In this document: positions 28,864 through 37,839 of the stretch, piece after piece
Layout: each line of letters opens with the position of its first letter
How positions within the stretch are numbered: the stretch's first letter is position 1
DNA from: Amylibacter marinus
GTDB taxonomy: Bacteria > Pseudomonadota > Alphaproteobacteria > Rhodobacterales > Rhodobacteraceae
Direction of reading: 5' to 3'
Assembly: GCF_030160015.1 (NCBI RefSeq)
Contig: NZ_BSNN01000004.1
Span: 372,001 to 436,000 of the forward strand
DNA length: 64,000 nucleotides
Program-made: the position numbers and the translations under genes
Notes under the pieces: generated by a model
What the model was told of the DNA's origin: nothing
Seen by the model: only the letters and a program-made list of their open reading frames with translations
Databases searched by the model: none

Positions 28864-28883
28864 AGGCGACCCAAGGGCCGCCT
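28864..28883 (+). terminator. Terminator between convergent dnaQ and secB
   Basis: AGGCG at 28864..28868 pairs with CGCCT at 28879..28883, with a CCC/GGG pair inside and T residues following. A-residues before it give a U-run on the other strand too, so it may stop both transcripts. Confidence 0.6.
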
Positions 28884-28887
28884 GATT

Positions 28888-29364
28888 TTAGTTCTTGGTG
28901 GCGTTCGCCGCGGCGCGGCGCTCGATTTCGCTGCGATACAGCGCCAAGAAATCAATGGGATCAACGTTCAATGGGGGATAGCCGCCCTCGGTTGTAATGT
29001 TGCGTACGATCTGGCGTACAAACGGGAACAACAAGCGCGGACATTCGATCATTAGGAATGGGTGCATCTGCTCTTCTGGAACGTTTTGAATGTGGAACAC
29101 ACCCGCATAATCGATCTCTAGCAAAAATACTTTCTGCTCTTCTGCATCGGCAGTGATGGTCAGCTTTAGAATAACCTCAAAGTTATCCTCGTCACCCTTG
29201 CGGGCATCTAGGTTAACCTGAACATTGATGTTCGGCTGTACCTTTTGGCCCAGGTTTTTCTGGGCGGCGATGTTTTCAAATGAAAGATCGCGGATGTATT
29301 GATTTAGGCACTGCATTTGTGGGGGTTGAGGTGCGGTTGCGGCCTCTTCTTTTTTGTCGGTCAT
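28888..29364 (-). CDS. secB: Protein-export chaperone SecB
   Basis: SecB is a tetrameric cytoplasmic chaperone that keeps preproteins unfolded and hands them to SecA. The 158-residue protein has the family core: QYIRDLSFENIAAQKN near residues 22-37, the acidic strand segment, and CPRLLFPFVRQIVRNITTEGGYPPLNVDPIDFLALY near 109-144. The extended N-terminus (MTDKKEEAATAPQPP) is usual in alphaproteobacteria. secA is about 19 kb away in the same window. Confidence 0.97.
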   Translation of the reverse strand: MTDKKEEAATAPQPPQMQCLNQYIRDLSFENIAAQKNLGQKVQPNINVQVNLDARKGDEDNFEVILKLTITADAEEQKVFLLEIDYAGVFHIQNVPEEQMHPFLMIECPRLLFPFVRQIVRNITTEGGYPPLNVDPIDFLALYRSEIERRAAANATKN

Positions 29365-29420
29365 TTCCGGCTCCGTATGATATCGGCGATGGGTTTAGCA
29401 AGGAAAGTGCCCGCTAACAA

Positions 29421-29909
29421 TCATTGTTTATTAATTGGATTATTTGTCCAGCCCGATGGCGCGCTTGGTGGGTCTTCGGGGTCAAGCACGCTGAAATCCG
29501 CATCCACCACATCGCCGTGGGGTTGGGTTGGGTTGGGCTGATTTACATTAATGTTCACCTTGCCCGCGATTTTCGCGGCCCCTATCCTGATCAGCGCGGC
29601 GCGTACCGGTGGAATCAATAGCGCCAGCCCAACCGCATCGGTAAAAAAACCAGGGGTTAGCAAAACTACACCGGCCACCAGTATTAATGCCCCATGTGCG
29701 ATCGGGCCCATCGGGTTTTGCCCCTGCCCCACCGATTGCTGTAGCCGCCCTAGTGCCGCGATCCCTTGTGCGCGTAATAATTGCGTGCCAACAAATGCCG
29801 TAATGATCACGGTGGCAAGTGTGGGCCACAGGCCAATCGCGCCACCCACTTGGATGAATAGCCCGATTTCAATGATCGGAATTGCTACAAAGATAATAAA
29901 CAGCCACAT
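29421..29909 (-). CDS. fxsA: FxsA family membrane protein
   Basis: The first 110 of 162 residues match FxsA: MWLFIIFVAIPIIEIGLFIQVGG, then GxxPTxxxVIxTAxxGTxLLRxQG, and LxLxPGFFTDxxGxxLLIPP. Four hydrophobic segments are visible, and the charged C-terminal tail is likely cytoplasmic. E. coli FxsA affects phage exclusion; its molecular role is unknown. An open frame continues to 30221, but family length and the first hydrophobic segment place the start at 29909. It diverges from the Tim44-like gene. Confidence 0.9.
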   Translation of the reverse strand: MWLFIIFVAIPIIEIGLFIQVGGAIGLWPTLATVIITAFVGTQLLRAQGIAALGRLQQSVGQGQNPMGPIAHGALILVAGVVLLTPGFFTDAVGLALLIPPVRAALIRIGAAKIAGKVNINVNQPNPTQPHGDVVDADFSVLDPEDPPSAPSGWTNNPINKQ

Positions 29910-30020
29910 TTTCTCGCTCACGATTTGGTCATTCGGTGGACTATACCACCCGAGTAACCTAAATATGTTGCGAACAGGGTCAACACCAGTGTTGGTCATG
30001 AAATTGTGAAAAGGCAGAGA

Positions 30021-30689
30021 ATGGGTGATCCTATGAACCAATTGATTGTTTTGGGCGTTATTGCGCTGGTCTTGATTTTGCGCCTGCGCAGCGTTCTTGG
30101 CACGCGCACAGGGTTTGAGCCTGACGAGCGTGCAAAACAAGAAATGGCCAAGGCCAATGCGCAAGGTCAAAACAAATTCGAGGTGATCGATGGCGGTGTT
30201 GATCGTGATATTTCTGACCACGTGGATATAGACAGCCCTGCGGGCAAGGCCCTAGCAGAGATCAAACGCGCAGAGCCTGCATTTTCAGTAACAGAATTTA
30301 TCGGTGGCGCCAAACAGGCCTATGAAATGATTCTAATGGCCTTTGAGGGCGATGACCAAGAAACCCTATCTCAGTTCCTATCAAAGGATGTGTTTGATGG
30401 GTTTACCGGTGTGATTGATGCGCGACAGGCACAGGGTCTACGGGTGAATGCAGAATTTATCGGTGTGCGCGAGTTGAAATTGCTGGATGCTGAATTTGAT
30501 TCAGAAACCAAAGAGGCAGAACTGACCCTGCAATTTGTAGGCGAATTAAGCAGCGAAGTGGTCGATGCCTCTGGTGCGGTGGTCGAGGGTGACAAAAACA
30601 CAGTCAAGCGCCAGAAAGATATCTGGACTTTTGCGCGGATTGTCGGCGCCGAGGATCCAAACTGGCAATTGGTCGAAACCGGCACCTAG
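30021..30689 (+). CDS. Tim44-like domain protein
   Basis: A 222-residue protein with one N-terminal hydrophobic segment (about residues 6-17), a variable acidic linker, and a C-terminal Tim44-like domain from about residue 85 (FIGGAKQAYEMILMAFEGDD onward, ending in EDPNWQLVETGT). Mitochondrial Tim44 tethers Hsp70 to the import pore; the bacterial role is unclear. The ATG at 30021 has AAGG six bases upstream and is preferred over 30033. It is followed by mltA after 8 bases. The fxsA/tim44/mltA/smr grouping near secB is typical of the family. Confidence 0.85.
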   Translation: MGDPMNQLIVLGVIALVLILRLRSVLGTRTGFEPDERAKQEMAKANAQGQNKFEVIDGGVDRDISDHVDIDSPAGKALAEIKRAEPAFSVTEFIGGAKQAYEMILMAFEGDDQETLSQFLSKDVFDGFTGVIDARQAQGLRVNAEFIGVRELKLLDAEFDSETKEAELTLQFVGELSSEVVDASGAVVEGDKNTVKRQKDIWTFARIVGAEDPNWQLVETGT

Positions 30690-30697
30690 AGATCAGC

Positions 30698-31729
30698 GTG
30701 CAGTTTTCGTATAAATCGGCCCTTGTTGGCATCTTGTTGCTCTGTGCGCCGATGGCATCGGCGGCACCAAATCAAACTGTGGATTTTAGCGCCCTGCCCG
30801 GATGGGCACAGGATGATCACGCCGCTGCATTGGCGGTGTTTCAAAAATCCTGCCCCCGCCTTAGCAAGCTGGATGGGCTAAGCAAGGCCGAGCACGCCAA
30901 GCTGTGTGAAGATGCCAAATCCACCAAGAACCCGCAAAAATTCTTCGAACGTAATTTTCAGCCGATGATCACCACCACAGGCAAGGATGCGTTGTTCACC
31001 GGCTATTTTGAGCCCGCCATACCGGGATCGCGCAGCAAGACCAGCCGCTACGTCACGCCAATATATCGCAAACCCCCAGAGGTTAAGCGCGGCCAGCAAT
31101 ATAAAACCCGCCGCGAAATTCAAAACGGCGCCCTAGAGGGGCGCGGTCTGGAAATCGCGTGGATCGAGGATCCAGTAGATGCGTTTTTTCTACATGTTCA
31201 GGGTTCTGGCAGGATCAAGCTAGAAAACGGCGAAATCATCCGTGTAGGTTTTGCGGGGCGAAATGGCCACAAATATCGCTCGGTTGGCATGGAAATGGTG
31301 CGCCGCAATATCCTGCCAAAATCACAGGCCTCGGCAGGGCGGATCAAGGCTTGGGTAAAGAAAAACCCCAAAAAGGGTATGGATATTCTGGCGCACAACA
31401 GATCCTATATTTTCTTTCAAGAAATAGAAACATTATCAGAAAACCAAGGCCCCAATGGCGCTATTCAGGTCTCCCTAACTGCGGGGCGTTCAGTGGCTGT
31501 TGATCCTGCGTTTAACCCGCTGGGGTTGCCGGTGTTTATTGATAAACAGGGCGGTGATCCGTTTCGCCGTTTGATGGTGGCACAGGATGTGGGCACAGCA
31601 GTAAAGGGCCCGCAACGGGCGGATATTTTCTATGGCTCTGGGCGCTTGGCAGGAAAAATTGCGGGGCGCACCAAATCTGGGGGCAAGCTGTATCTGCTTA
31701 TGCCGAAATCAGCCGTAGCGGCGCGATGA
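30698..31729 (+). CDS. mltA: Membrane-bound lytic murein transglycosylase A
   Basis: MltA cleaves peptidoglycan glycan strands to 1,6-anhydromuropeptides. The 343-residue protein starts at a GTG with a signal peptide ending near ASA (residues 20-22) and has the MltA domain (LFTGYFEP onward) and the 3D domain near the end. Catalytic Asp309 lies in RADIFYGSG. The signal shows no clear lipobox cysteine, so it may be soluble periplasmic despite the name. It overlaps the smr gene by four bases. Confidence 0.93.
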   Translation: MQFSYKSALVGILLLCAPMASAAPNQTVDFSALPGWAQDDHAAALAVFQKSCPRLSKLDGLSKAEHAKLCEDAKSTKNPQKFFERNFQPMITTTGKDALFTGYFEPAIPGSRSKTSRYVTPIYRKPPEVKRGQQYKTRREIQNGALEGRGLEIAWIEDPVDAFFLHVQGSGRIKLENGEIIRVGFAGRNGHKYRSVGMEMVRRNILPKSQASAGRIKAWVKKNPKKGMDILAHNRSYIFFQEIETLSENQGPNGAIQVSLTAGRSVAVDPAFNPLGLPVFIDKQGGDPFRRLMVAQDVGTAVKGPQRADIFYGSGRLAGKIAGRTKSGGKLYLLMPKSAVAAR

Positions 31730-32319
31730 AAAAGCGCGGAAAAGGCCTGAGTACTGAGGATAAGGAAGTTTGGCGCCATGTGACCAGCAGTGTCAAGCGC
31801 AGCCTGCCAGAGCCAAAAAAACCCTCAGAGGAAATCGCCAAACCCGCGCCCCCGACCCCACCCAAACCTGCCGGTTTTCGGATAAAACCCTTTGCGGTGG
31901 GGCAAAAGGCCAGCACCAAGAAGATTACGCAACCCCCTGCCTTTACGCCACGCCCTGCGCGCACCTCGGCCAATATGGACAAGCGCAATTTCCAGCGCCT
32001 GATTAAAGGGCAGATCGACATAGACGGGGTGCTGGATTTACATGGGCTGACCGCCGATCAGGCCAAGGCCCGCCTGCAAACCTATCTGGTGCAATCCCAT
32101 GCTATGGGGTTTCGGATGATATTGGTGATCACCGGCAAGGGCCGCACCAAGGGGGTCGATGAATTCAACCGTCCCAAGGCAGGTGTTCTACGCGAGAGTT
32201 TACGTGATTGGTTGATGGGGCCCTTGCTGAGCGCCAAGGTTCTACAGGTGTCCCAAGCACAGCCAAAGCATGGCGGTGCGGGGGCTTATTATGTATATCT
32301 GCGCCGCATTCGCGAATAA
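31726..32319 (+). CDS. Smr domain protein (SmrA/YdaL-like)
   Basis: A 197-residue protein with a basic, proline-rich, probably disordered first half and a C-terminal Smr domain. DLHG is at residues 104-107 and VITGKGR at 134-140, the two signatures of the domain also found at the end of MutS2. Smr domains nick DNA or cleave RNA; recent work on family members points to mRNA cleavage in ribosome rescue, but the role of this subgroup is not established. Its start overlaps mltA, and its end overlaps the convergent MFS gene by 31 bases. Confidence 0.88.
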   Translation: MKKRGKGLSTEDKEVWRHVTSSVKRSLPEPKKPSEEIAKPAPPTPPKPAGFRIKPFAVGQKASTKKITQPPAFTPRPARTSANMDKRNFQRLIKGQIDIDGVLDLHGLTADQAKARLQTYLVQSHAMGFRMILVITGKGRTKGVDEFNRPKAGVLRESLRDWLMGPLLSAKVLQVSQAQPKHGGAGAYYVYLRRIRE

Positions 32320-33533
32320 TGCCGTAGCGCTAAAAAAGCTATGCCAGAGGTCAAAAACACCAAGATTGATAACAGCGGTAACTGCGTGCTAAAGGGCCGC
32401 CCCTGATCGATTAGATATCCAGTAAGTGACGGGCTGATTGCCGACCCAAACACAATGGCGGCGGTACTGGTGGCCTTGATCGCGCCCACATGGCGCGTGC
32501 CGTAATTCTCGGCCATAACAGTGGTTACCACAGTGGTATTAGCCCCCTGCATCATCCCGAGTAAAATCATTGCAAACAGTGCCGCGGTGATAGACCCCCC
32601 AATGCCCAGCACCAAAAACCCGACAGCCATGGGGATTTGATATATGGGCATAATGCGCGCAGCACCAATACGATCCACCAAGATCCCCGTTACCATCATT
32701 GTGCATAGGGTTGTTACGGAAAACACCGGAAACAGCGCGACAAATTCCAAATGCGCCCAACCCTTTTCTTGGGTCAGATTGACCTGTTGAAAAAACAGTG
32801 CGGTCATGGTGATGCTGGGGGTGATTAACGCAGGGATCAAGAGCCAAAACAGCGGATGCCGTAGGGCCTGTGCGCGGGTCCAATGATGATCGCCCATACC
32901 GGTTTGCTCGATCAATTCAGAATTGCCCTCGGGGATGCGTTTTGTAGAAAGGCACAGAAACAGAACGGGAATTAGAACCAGCGCATAGAGCGCGGGAATA
33001 ATCCACAGATATTGCCACGAAAACAGCCCGAGCAAGAAGACGAAAGATAGGGGCAAGATCGCCTCTCCCGCCGTATAGCCCAACAGCGCCAGCGATACCG
33101 CCCGCCCCCGCGATGCCTGAAACCAGCGTGCCATAGCAACCATTGATATATGCATCATCATGCCCTGCCCAGCAAAGCGCAGACCAAAGATAATGAAGGT
33201 CAGTACCACCAAAGAGGTGTTAAATGCCATCAACAATGCAAACACCGCCAACAACATCAAAACCGCCGGCGCAATCCGTAGCATTGCAATGCGATCCGCC
33301 AATCCCCCCGCCCACAGCAGTAAAATACCAGAGGCAAAGGTACCGATGCCATAAATGCGGCCCCATTCGGTATTGGTAATGTCATAGCTGTGCATAATAT
33401 CATCGGCAAAGATCGAGATGAAAAACGTCTGCCCAAAACAAGAGGCAAAGGCCATTAGTGCACCCGTGATTAACCAGCGGAAATTTTGAATAATAAACTG
33501 CATGCGCCAGCCTGACCACGGATTGCTGGCCAT
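32289..33533 (-). CDS. Major facilitator superfamily transporter
   Basis: A 414-residue protein with about 12 hydrophobic segments and the MFS loop motif after helix 2 (GGLADRIAMLR, a form of GxLaDrxGrr). It resembles the oxalate/formate or monocarboxylate-type branch only in general outline. Substrate is unknown. The gene stands alone on the minus strand, overlapping the end of the smr gene and starting 27 bases from the divergent gene at 33561. Confidence 0.85.
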   Translation of the reverse strand: MASNPWSGWRMQFIIQNFRWLITGALMAFASCFGQTFFISIFADDIMHSYDITNTEWGRIYGIGTFASGILLLWAGGLADRIAMLRIAPAVLMLLAVFALLMAFNTSLVVLTFIIFGLRFAGQGMMMHISMVAMARWFQASRGRAVSLALLGYTAGEAILPLSFVFLLGLFSWQYLWIIPALYALVLIPVLFLCLSTKRIPEGNSELIEQTGMGDHHWTRAQALRHPLFWLLIPALITPSITMTALFFQQVNLTQEKGWAHLEFVALFPVFSVTTLCTMMVTGILVDRIGAARIMPIYQIPMAVGFLVLGIGGSITAALFAMILLGMMQGANTTVVTTVMAENYGTRHVGAIKATSTAAIVFGSAISPSLTGYLIDQGRPFSTQLPLLSILVFLTSGIAFLALRHYSRMRRRYT

Positions 33534-33560
33534 ATCAATGAATTTCCGCTAGCAAAAGGT

Positions 33561-34016
33561 ATGAGCAAAATTGATTTCAGCAGTTATTCCGATACGCCCC
33601 TCCGCCTGCGCGCATATGACGAGTTTATCGATGGTGTGTACCCCGCATTTGATAGCGATGATGCATTGGTCTTGTTGCGCAAACAGGTGGATTGCCTGAT
33701 CCTGGATTGTGCCAATTTTTCAGATACTTGGTTTGGGCTAGAGATTAAATTACCTCGTGATTTTAGGGCGCTAAGCCTGCGGATGCGCGCCTATCCAATG
33801 GCTGAATTTTACCCACGCGTTTATCACAGCAATGGCACCGTTGATCTGCTGAATGTCGAGATCAGCGATGCGCCATTTGATCTAACCTTTAGCCGTGAAC
33901 ATTTGCGCGGCGCTGGATTGCCCGAGGGCGCAATTGATGTGAAACTAGCGCTTTTGGTTCCATCAAGTAATTGGTTTGTGCTGGGGCTTCATGATCTGGA
34001 GATCACCCATGCCTAG
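33561..34016 (+). CDS. Unknown protein, beta-rich, upstream of a GT2 gene
   Basis: I do not recognise a named family. The 151-residue protein is soluble, with no signal peptide and alternating hydrophobic strands typical of a beta-sandwich (WFGLEIKLPRDF, LSLRMRAYP, VDLLNVEIS, AIDVKLALLV, WFVLGLHDLEI). The order of these strands looks like that of the protein at 62129..62902, whose C-terminal half shares a P.D...L, vxxR and vkLxlL...nxxxLxDLxx pattern. The next gene starts inside its last codons (8-base overlap), so it probably works with that glycosyltransferase. Confidence 0.75.
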   Translation: MSKIDFSSYSDTPLRLRAYDEFIDGVYPAFDSDDALVLLRKQVDCLILDCANFSDTWFGLEIKLPRDFRALSLRMRAYPMAEFYPRVYHSNGTVDLLNVEISDAPFDLTFSREHLRGAGLPEGAIDVKLALLVPSSNWFVLGLHDLEITHA

Positions 34017-35028
34017 GGTTTCGTTTTTATTGCCCGTATATAACGGTGCTACGTTTCTAGCCGAAACGTTGACCAGCCTGGAAAACCAGACCATGGATGA
34101 TTTTGATATCTTGGTGGTGGATGATGGTTCAACGGATCACTCTGCACAGGTGGTTGCGGATTTCCCTAGCACGCGCATTCGGATGATATCACAGGCAAAC
34201 GCTGGGCTGGTGTCTGCGCTGAACTTTGGCCTGAAAAACCTAGATTGCGAATTTGTGGCGCGCATTGATGCGGATGATACATCGGTGCCAGATCGCCTAG
34301 CGCAACAGCTGGATTTCATGGGCTTTACCGGCGCGGTGGCGGTATCGGGCAAGGCGCATAACATAGATGTATCGGGAAATTTATTGGGGGTCTCTTCGCC
34401 TGAGTATGATTTTCACCGTGCTGATGCGGGTTTTATCCCTGCGCGCGAACCCTATCTGCCGCATCCGTTTCTAACCGCGCGCTTGGATGTGATTCAACAG
34501 CTGGGCGGGTTTAGAAATGCACATCTGGCCGAGGATTCCGATTTGTGCTGGCGCCTGCACGAACACTATCGCATTGCAATTCAGCCCCAGATTATGGGGC
34601 GATATCGCATTCATCAGGGATCAATTTCCGCCAATTCAGTGGCCAGCCTGCGCATACAGGCGGTATTCTCGCAATTGGCCAGCCTGAATGCCACGCGCCG
34701 CGATTCTGATCAGCCAGAGGTGCGTTATGATCTCTCCATAGATGATGCCCGCACTGCGGCCGCCAGTGTCATGGGCATCATTGATTTGCTATCTGGGCTT
34801 AGTAGCGCCGAGATCAGGCACCTGACTGCGGCCAGCGCGCTGAAGCTGGCCGACCTGTCTAATTGGCGCAAGGCCATGTTAGATAAATCGGATATAGAGC
34901 TTGCGCAAAAGGCCCTGCGCAAGGTTAAGCTATCTGCGGAAAACAGCGATAAAATCGCTCAAATCTTTAATGCTGTGCGCGTGCGCCAGCCCGATCTGTT
35001 TGCCCGAAAATGGTATCACAGAACATAG
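34009..35028 (+). CDS. Glycosyltransferase family 2
   Basis: A 339-residue protein with an N-terminal GT-A domain: [18 protein letters not shown] at residues 4 onward, [10 protein letters not shown] near 33-42, and the metal-binding RIDADDTS near 84-91. A WxLHEHYRI segment near 181 follows the acceptor-site region ([10 protein letters not shown]). The C-terminal 130 residues are helical and unassigned. The ATG at 34009 has GGAG upstream. The end overlaps the convergent hslU by 13 bases. Sugar donor is unknown. Confidence 0.85.
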   Translation: MPRVSFLLPVYNGATFLAETLTSLENQTMDDFDILVVDDGSTDHSAQVVADFPSTRIRMISQANAGLVSALNFGLKNLDCEFVARIDADDTSVPDRLAQQLDFMGFTGAVAVSGKAHNIDVSGNLLGVSSPEYDFHRADAGFIPAREPYLPHPFLTARLDVIQQLGGFRNAHLAEDSDLCWRLHEHYRIAIQPQIMGRYRIHQGSISANSVASLRIQAVFSQLASLNATRRDSDQPEVRYDLSIDDARTAAASVMGIIDLLSGLSSAEIRHLTAASALKLADLSNWRKAMLDKSDIELAQKALRKVKLSAENSDKIAQIFNAVRVRQPDLFARKWYHRT

Positions 35029-36323
35029 CGTGAAATATCGCTGCTCTTGGCCAATTCGCCCAGATGCTTTTCTACATATTCTGCATTGATTTCCACCGAC
35101 TGCCCAGATTGATCAGGCGCGGCAAAGCTCAGCTCTTCAAAAACCCGCTCTATGATCGTGTGTAGACGGCGCGCGCCGATGTTCTCGATGCTCTCGTTAA
35201 CCTCTGCGGCGATTTTGGCAATGGCGGCAATGCCATCCTCGGTAAAGGACACGCTCACCTCTTCTGTTTCCATCAGGGCCGCATATTGGCGGGTTAGGGC
35301 ATTATCGGTTTCGGTTAGAATGCGGATGAAATCACCCTCGGTTAGGGCGCGCAATTCCACGCGGATTGGCAGGCGGCCCTGAAGCTCTGGTAACAAATCA
35401 GAGGGTTTGGCAATGTGAAAGGCCCCCGATGCGATGAACAGAATGTGGTCTGTTTTAACGGGGCCATGCTTGGTGCTGACGGTTGTGCCCTCGATCAAGG
35501 GTAGCAGATCGCGTTGCACGCCTTCGCGTGATACATCCGCGCCGCGCGCCTCGGATTTTGCGCAGACCTTGTCTATTTCATCCAAGAACACGATGCCGCT
35601 GTTTTCCACTGCGGCCACGGCCTCTTGGTTCAGGGTCTCGGTATCCAACAGCTTGTCGCTCTCTTCTTCCAACAGCACCTTATAGCTTTCGGATACGGTC
35701 ATTTTGCGCCGTTTGGTGCGTCCGCCCATGGCCTTGCCGAATATTTCGCCAATGTTCATCATTCCCATGCCCATTCCGGGCTGACCAGGGATGTCCATCA
35801 TGCCCATTGGGTTGGAATTGTCTGACAAATCTAACTCGATCTCTTTGCTATCCAGCAATCCTTCGCGCAATTTTTTGCGGAACATTTCGCGGGTTTGATC
35901 GCGGGCATCTGTGCCGCATAATGCCTCGATTACGCGCTCTTCCGCGTTGTGTAGGGCGGCCTCTTTCACGGCCTCGCGTTTGTGTTCACGGATCATGATA
36001 ATCGCGGCATCCACCAGATCGCGAACGATCTGTTCTACGTCGCGCCCGACATAACCCACCTCGGTAAACTTGGTCGCCTCTACCTTGATAAAAGGTGCCT
36101 TGGCCAGCTTGGCAAGGCGGCGGCTGATCTCTGTCTTGCCGACACCAGTTGGCCCGATCATCAGGATGTTTTTCGGGTAAACCTCGTCGCGGATATCATC
36201 GGACAGCTGTTTGCGCCGCCAGCGGTTGCGCAGGGCCACGGCGACCGAACGTTTGGCATCGTTCTGGCCAATGATAAAGCGATCTAATTCGGATACGATT
36301 TCGCGGGGGGTTAGGTCAGTCAT
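35016..36323 (-). CDS. hslU: ATP-dependent protease ATPase subunit HslU (ClpY)
   Basis: HslU is the AAA+ unfoldase that feeds substrates to HslV. The 435-residue length is exactly that of the E. coli-type enzyme; the ATG at 36323 gives the usual start [14 protein letters not shown]. Walker A is GPTGVGKT at residues 57-64, Walker B is IVFLDEIDK, and the C-terminal tail ends YVL rather than the E. coli-type end. It overlaps hslV by four bases. Confidence 0.98.
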   Translation of the reverse strand: MTDLTPREIVSELDRFIIGQNDAKRSVAVALRNRWRRKQLSDDIRDEVYPKNILMIGPTGVGKTEISRRLAKLAKAPFIKVEATKFTEVGYVGRDVEQIVRDLVDAAIIMIREHKREAVKEAALHNAEERVIEALCGTDARDQTREMFRKKLREGLLDSKEIELDLSDNSNPMGMMDIPGQPGMGMGMMNIGEIFGKAMGGRTKRRKMTVSESYKVLLEEESDKLLDTETLNQEAVAAVENSGIVFLDEIDKVCAKSEARGADVSREGVQRDLLPLIEGTTVSTKHGPVKTDHILFIASGAFHIAKPSDLLPELQGRLPIRVELRALTEGDFIRILTETDNALTRQYAALMETEEVSVSFTEDGIAAIAKIAAEVNESIENIGARRLHTIIERVFEELSFAAPDQSGQSVEINAEYVEKHLGELAKSSDISRYVL

Positions 36324-36877
36324 TTTGTAATCTTCTCTACGGTCATATTGCCATTGGTATAGACGCAAATTTCGGCGGCGATGGTCAGGGATTTACGCGC
36401 GATGGTTTCCGCATCCTGATCGCCATCGATCAAAGCGCGCGCGGCAGCCAGCGCATAGTTGCCCCCGGATCCAATTGCGGCGATGCCGTGCTCTGGCTCT
36501 AGCACATCACCGGCACCGGTAATCACAAACAAATCGCTGCCATCGGTGACAATCAGCATCGCCTCTAGGTTACGCAGGTATTTGTCCATGCGCCAATCCT
36601 TGGCCAGCGAAATTGATGCCTTGGCCAATTGACCCGGCGATGCTTCTAATTTGGCCTCTAGGCGTTCCAGCAGGGTAAAGGCATCTGCGGTTGATCCGGC
36701 AAACCCACAGATCACATCATGCCCGCCGGGGGAAATGCGGCGCACCTTGCGTGCCGATCCTTTGATCACGGTTTGGCCAAGGCTCACCTGACCGTCGCCA
36801 GCGATAACCACCTCGTTGTCTTTGCGCACACCCACAATCGTGGTGCCATGCCAGCCGGGAAATTTATTATTTTCCAT
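36320..36877 (-). CDS. hslV: ATP-dependent protease peptidase subunit HslV
   Basis: HslV is the proteasome-like threonine peptidase of the HslUV complex. The 185-residue proprotein starts [13 protein letters not shown]; removal of the short leader would expose Thr12 as nucleophile. The AGDGQVSLG segment follows. The ATG at 36877 has AAAGG nine bases upstream, better than the TTG at 36883. It is the first gene of hslVU, with a candidate promoter 26-53 bases upstream. Confidence 0.97.
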   Translation of the reverse strand: MENNKFPGWHGTTIVGVRKDNEVVIAGDGQVSLGQTVIKGSARKVRRISPGGHDVICGFAGSTADAFTLLERLEAKLEASPGQLAKASISLAKDWRMDKYLRNLEAMLIVTDGSDLFVITGAGDVLEPEHGIAAIGSGGNYALAAARALIDGDQDAETIARKSLTIAAEICVYTNGNMTVEKITK

Positions 36878-36902
36878 CGTCAATTGCCTTTCGTTTGTAC
36901 CA

Positions 36903-36930
36903 GATATACGTTTCCTTTCAGCAAAGACAA
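36903..36930 (-). promoter_or_regulatory. Candidate promoter for hslVU
   Basis: On the minus strand TTGTCT (36925..36930), a 16-base spacer and TATATC (36903..36908) precede hslV. It is sigma70-like; a heat-shock (RpoH) element was not convincing. Confidence 0.4.
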
Positions 36931-36948
36931 TAACAAGCGGTAGAAACT

Positions 36949-37839
36949 GTGGATCATATGGGCGACATTGAACAACTAAATATCTATGTGCCTAATCCAG
37001 ATAGCTCGGAATTTGCGCGGGCGGTGGCGGCCGTTTTCGCCGCATCGGGTACACAGGTCGATATCCGCTCAGACAGCAAACAAGCATGGAAAAAGTCGGC
37101 CCGAGAGGCTGCGCATTGCGTGTTTGAGAGCCGCCGCGCAAATCACCCTCGCGCCATTCAGGCGATCCCATTGCTGGGCGGGCATTGGGCCTTTGAGGCG
37201 GCGCCTGATCCCAGCGATTGGGATATTGCGCAGGCGGTGTTTAACCCGCACGATATCGGCGAATCCGCCGCCGAGCAATCCTTTGCCGTGGCCCAACAGG
37301 CCTATATCGAGCGCTTTGAGTTCCCTTATGCTTTTGATGATTTTGTGCTGATCCTGCTGGATGGGGATCTAGGCAAGGCGCTACCGCATCGCCCGATGTC
37401 CAGCTTTAATCTAATAAAGCAAGTGCTGAAAAACGAACCAGAGCGGCAGGTTTTGATCCGCATGATTGGTCAGGCACCGAATGCAAATCAACAGGCGCGC
37501 CTTGATGGATTTGACTTGGAGGATCGCATTTCCTTTACCACGGCTGGTTTAGATCGCCTGTTGCAGGCCTGTTGTTATGTAGTGTGTCAGGATACGCCCC
37601 TATCGTTGCGCGCGGCTCTACATGAAAAGCCAGTGTTGCATATGGGGGAATGCGGGTTGCATCATATTGCGCGCAACCCTGAAATAGATGGCCGCATTCA
37701 GAAAAGCTTTAATCGTATGCACCGCGATCGCCCCGACTATGCGCGCTATATACATTGGGTGTTGGAGCATGGGTTGGATATTAACGCACCTGATTTTGGC
37801 GCAACGCTACAACGGCGGCTCGGGGATTTGGGTTGGTGA
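36949..37839 (+). CDS. Kps-like glycan protein, divergent paralog of the next gene
   Basis: A 296-residue soluble protein clearly related to the following gene over its whole length: (I)-[ED]-x-L-N-I-Y-V at the start, a CxFxxxxxxHPxAxxAxP block near residue 65, a FVLxxLxG block near 125, and a C-terminal LxxLLxxCxYxV...LHxKP block. The C-terminal half resembles KpsC/KpsS capsule proteins (Capsule_synth). In this copy the KxHPNE and NSS motifs of that fold are replaced (RMIGQA, QDT), so catalysis is doubtful. The start may be the GTG at 36949 or the ATG at 36958. The next gene starts in its stop codon. Confidence 0.7.
   Translation: MDHMGDIEQLNIYVPNPDSSEFARAVAAVFAASGTQVDIRSDSKQAWKKSAREAAHCVFESRRANHPRAIQAIPLLGGHWAFEAAPDPSDWDIAQAVFNPHDIGESAAEQSFAVAQQAYIERFEFPYAFDDFVLILLDGDLGKALPHRPMSSFNLIKQVLKNEPERQVLIRMIGQAPNANQQARLDGFDLEDRISFTTAGLDRLLQACCYVVCQDTPLSLRAALHEKPVLHMGECGLHHIARNPEIDGRIQKSFNRMHRDRPDYARYIHWVLEHGLDINAPDFGATLQRRLGDLGW

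Noticed and set aside
29421-30221. Long 266-residue form of FxsA
   Set aside because: The first 104 residues have no homology-like pattern, overlap the divergent Tim44-like gene, and the family start fits ATG 29909.
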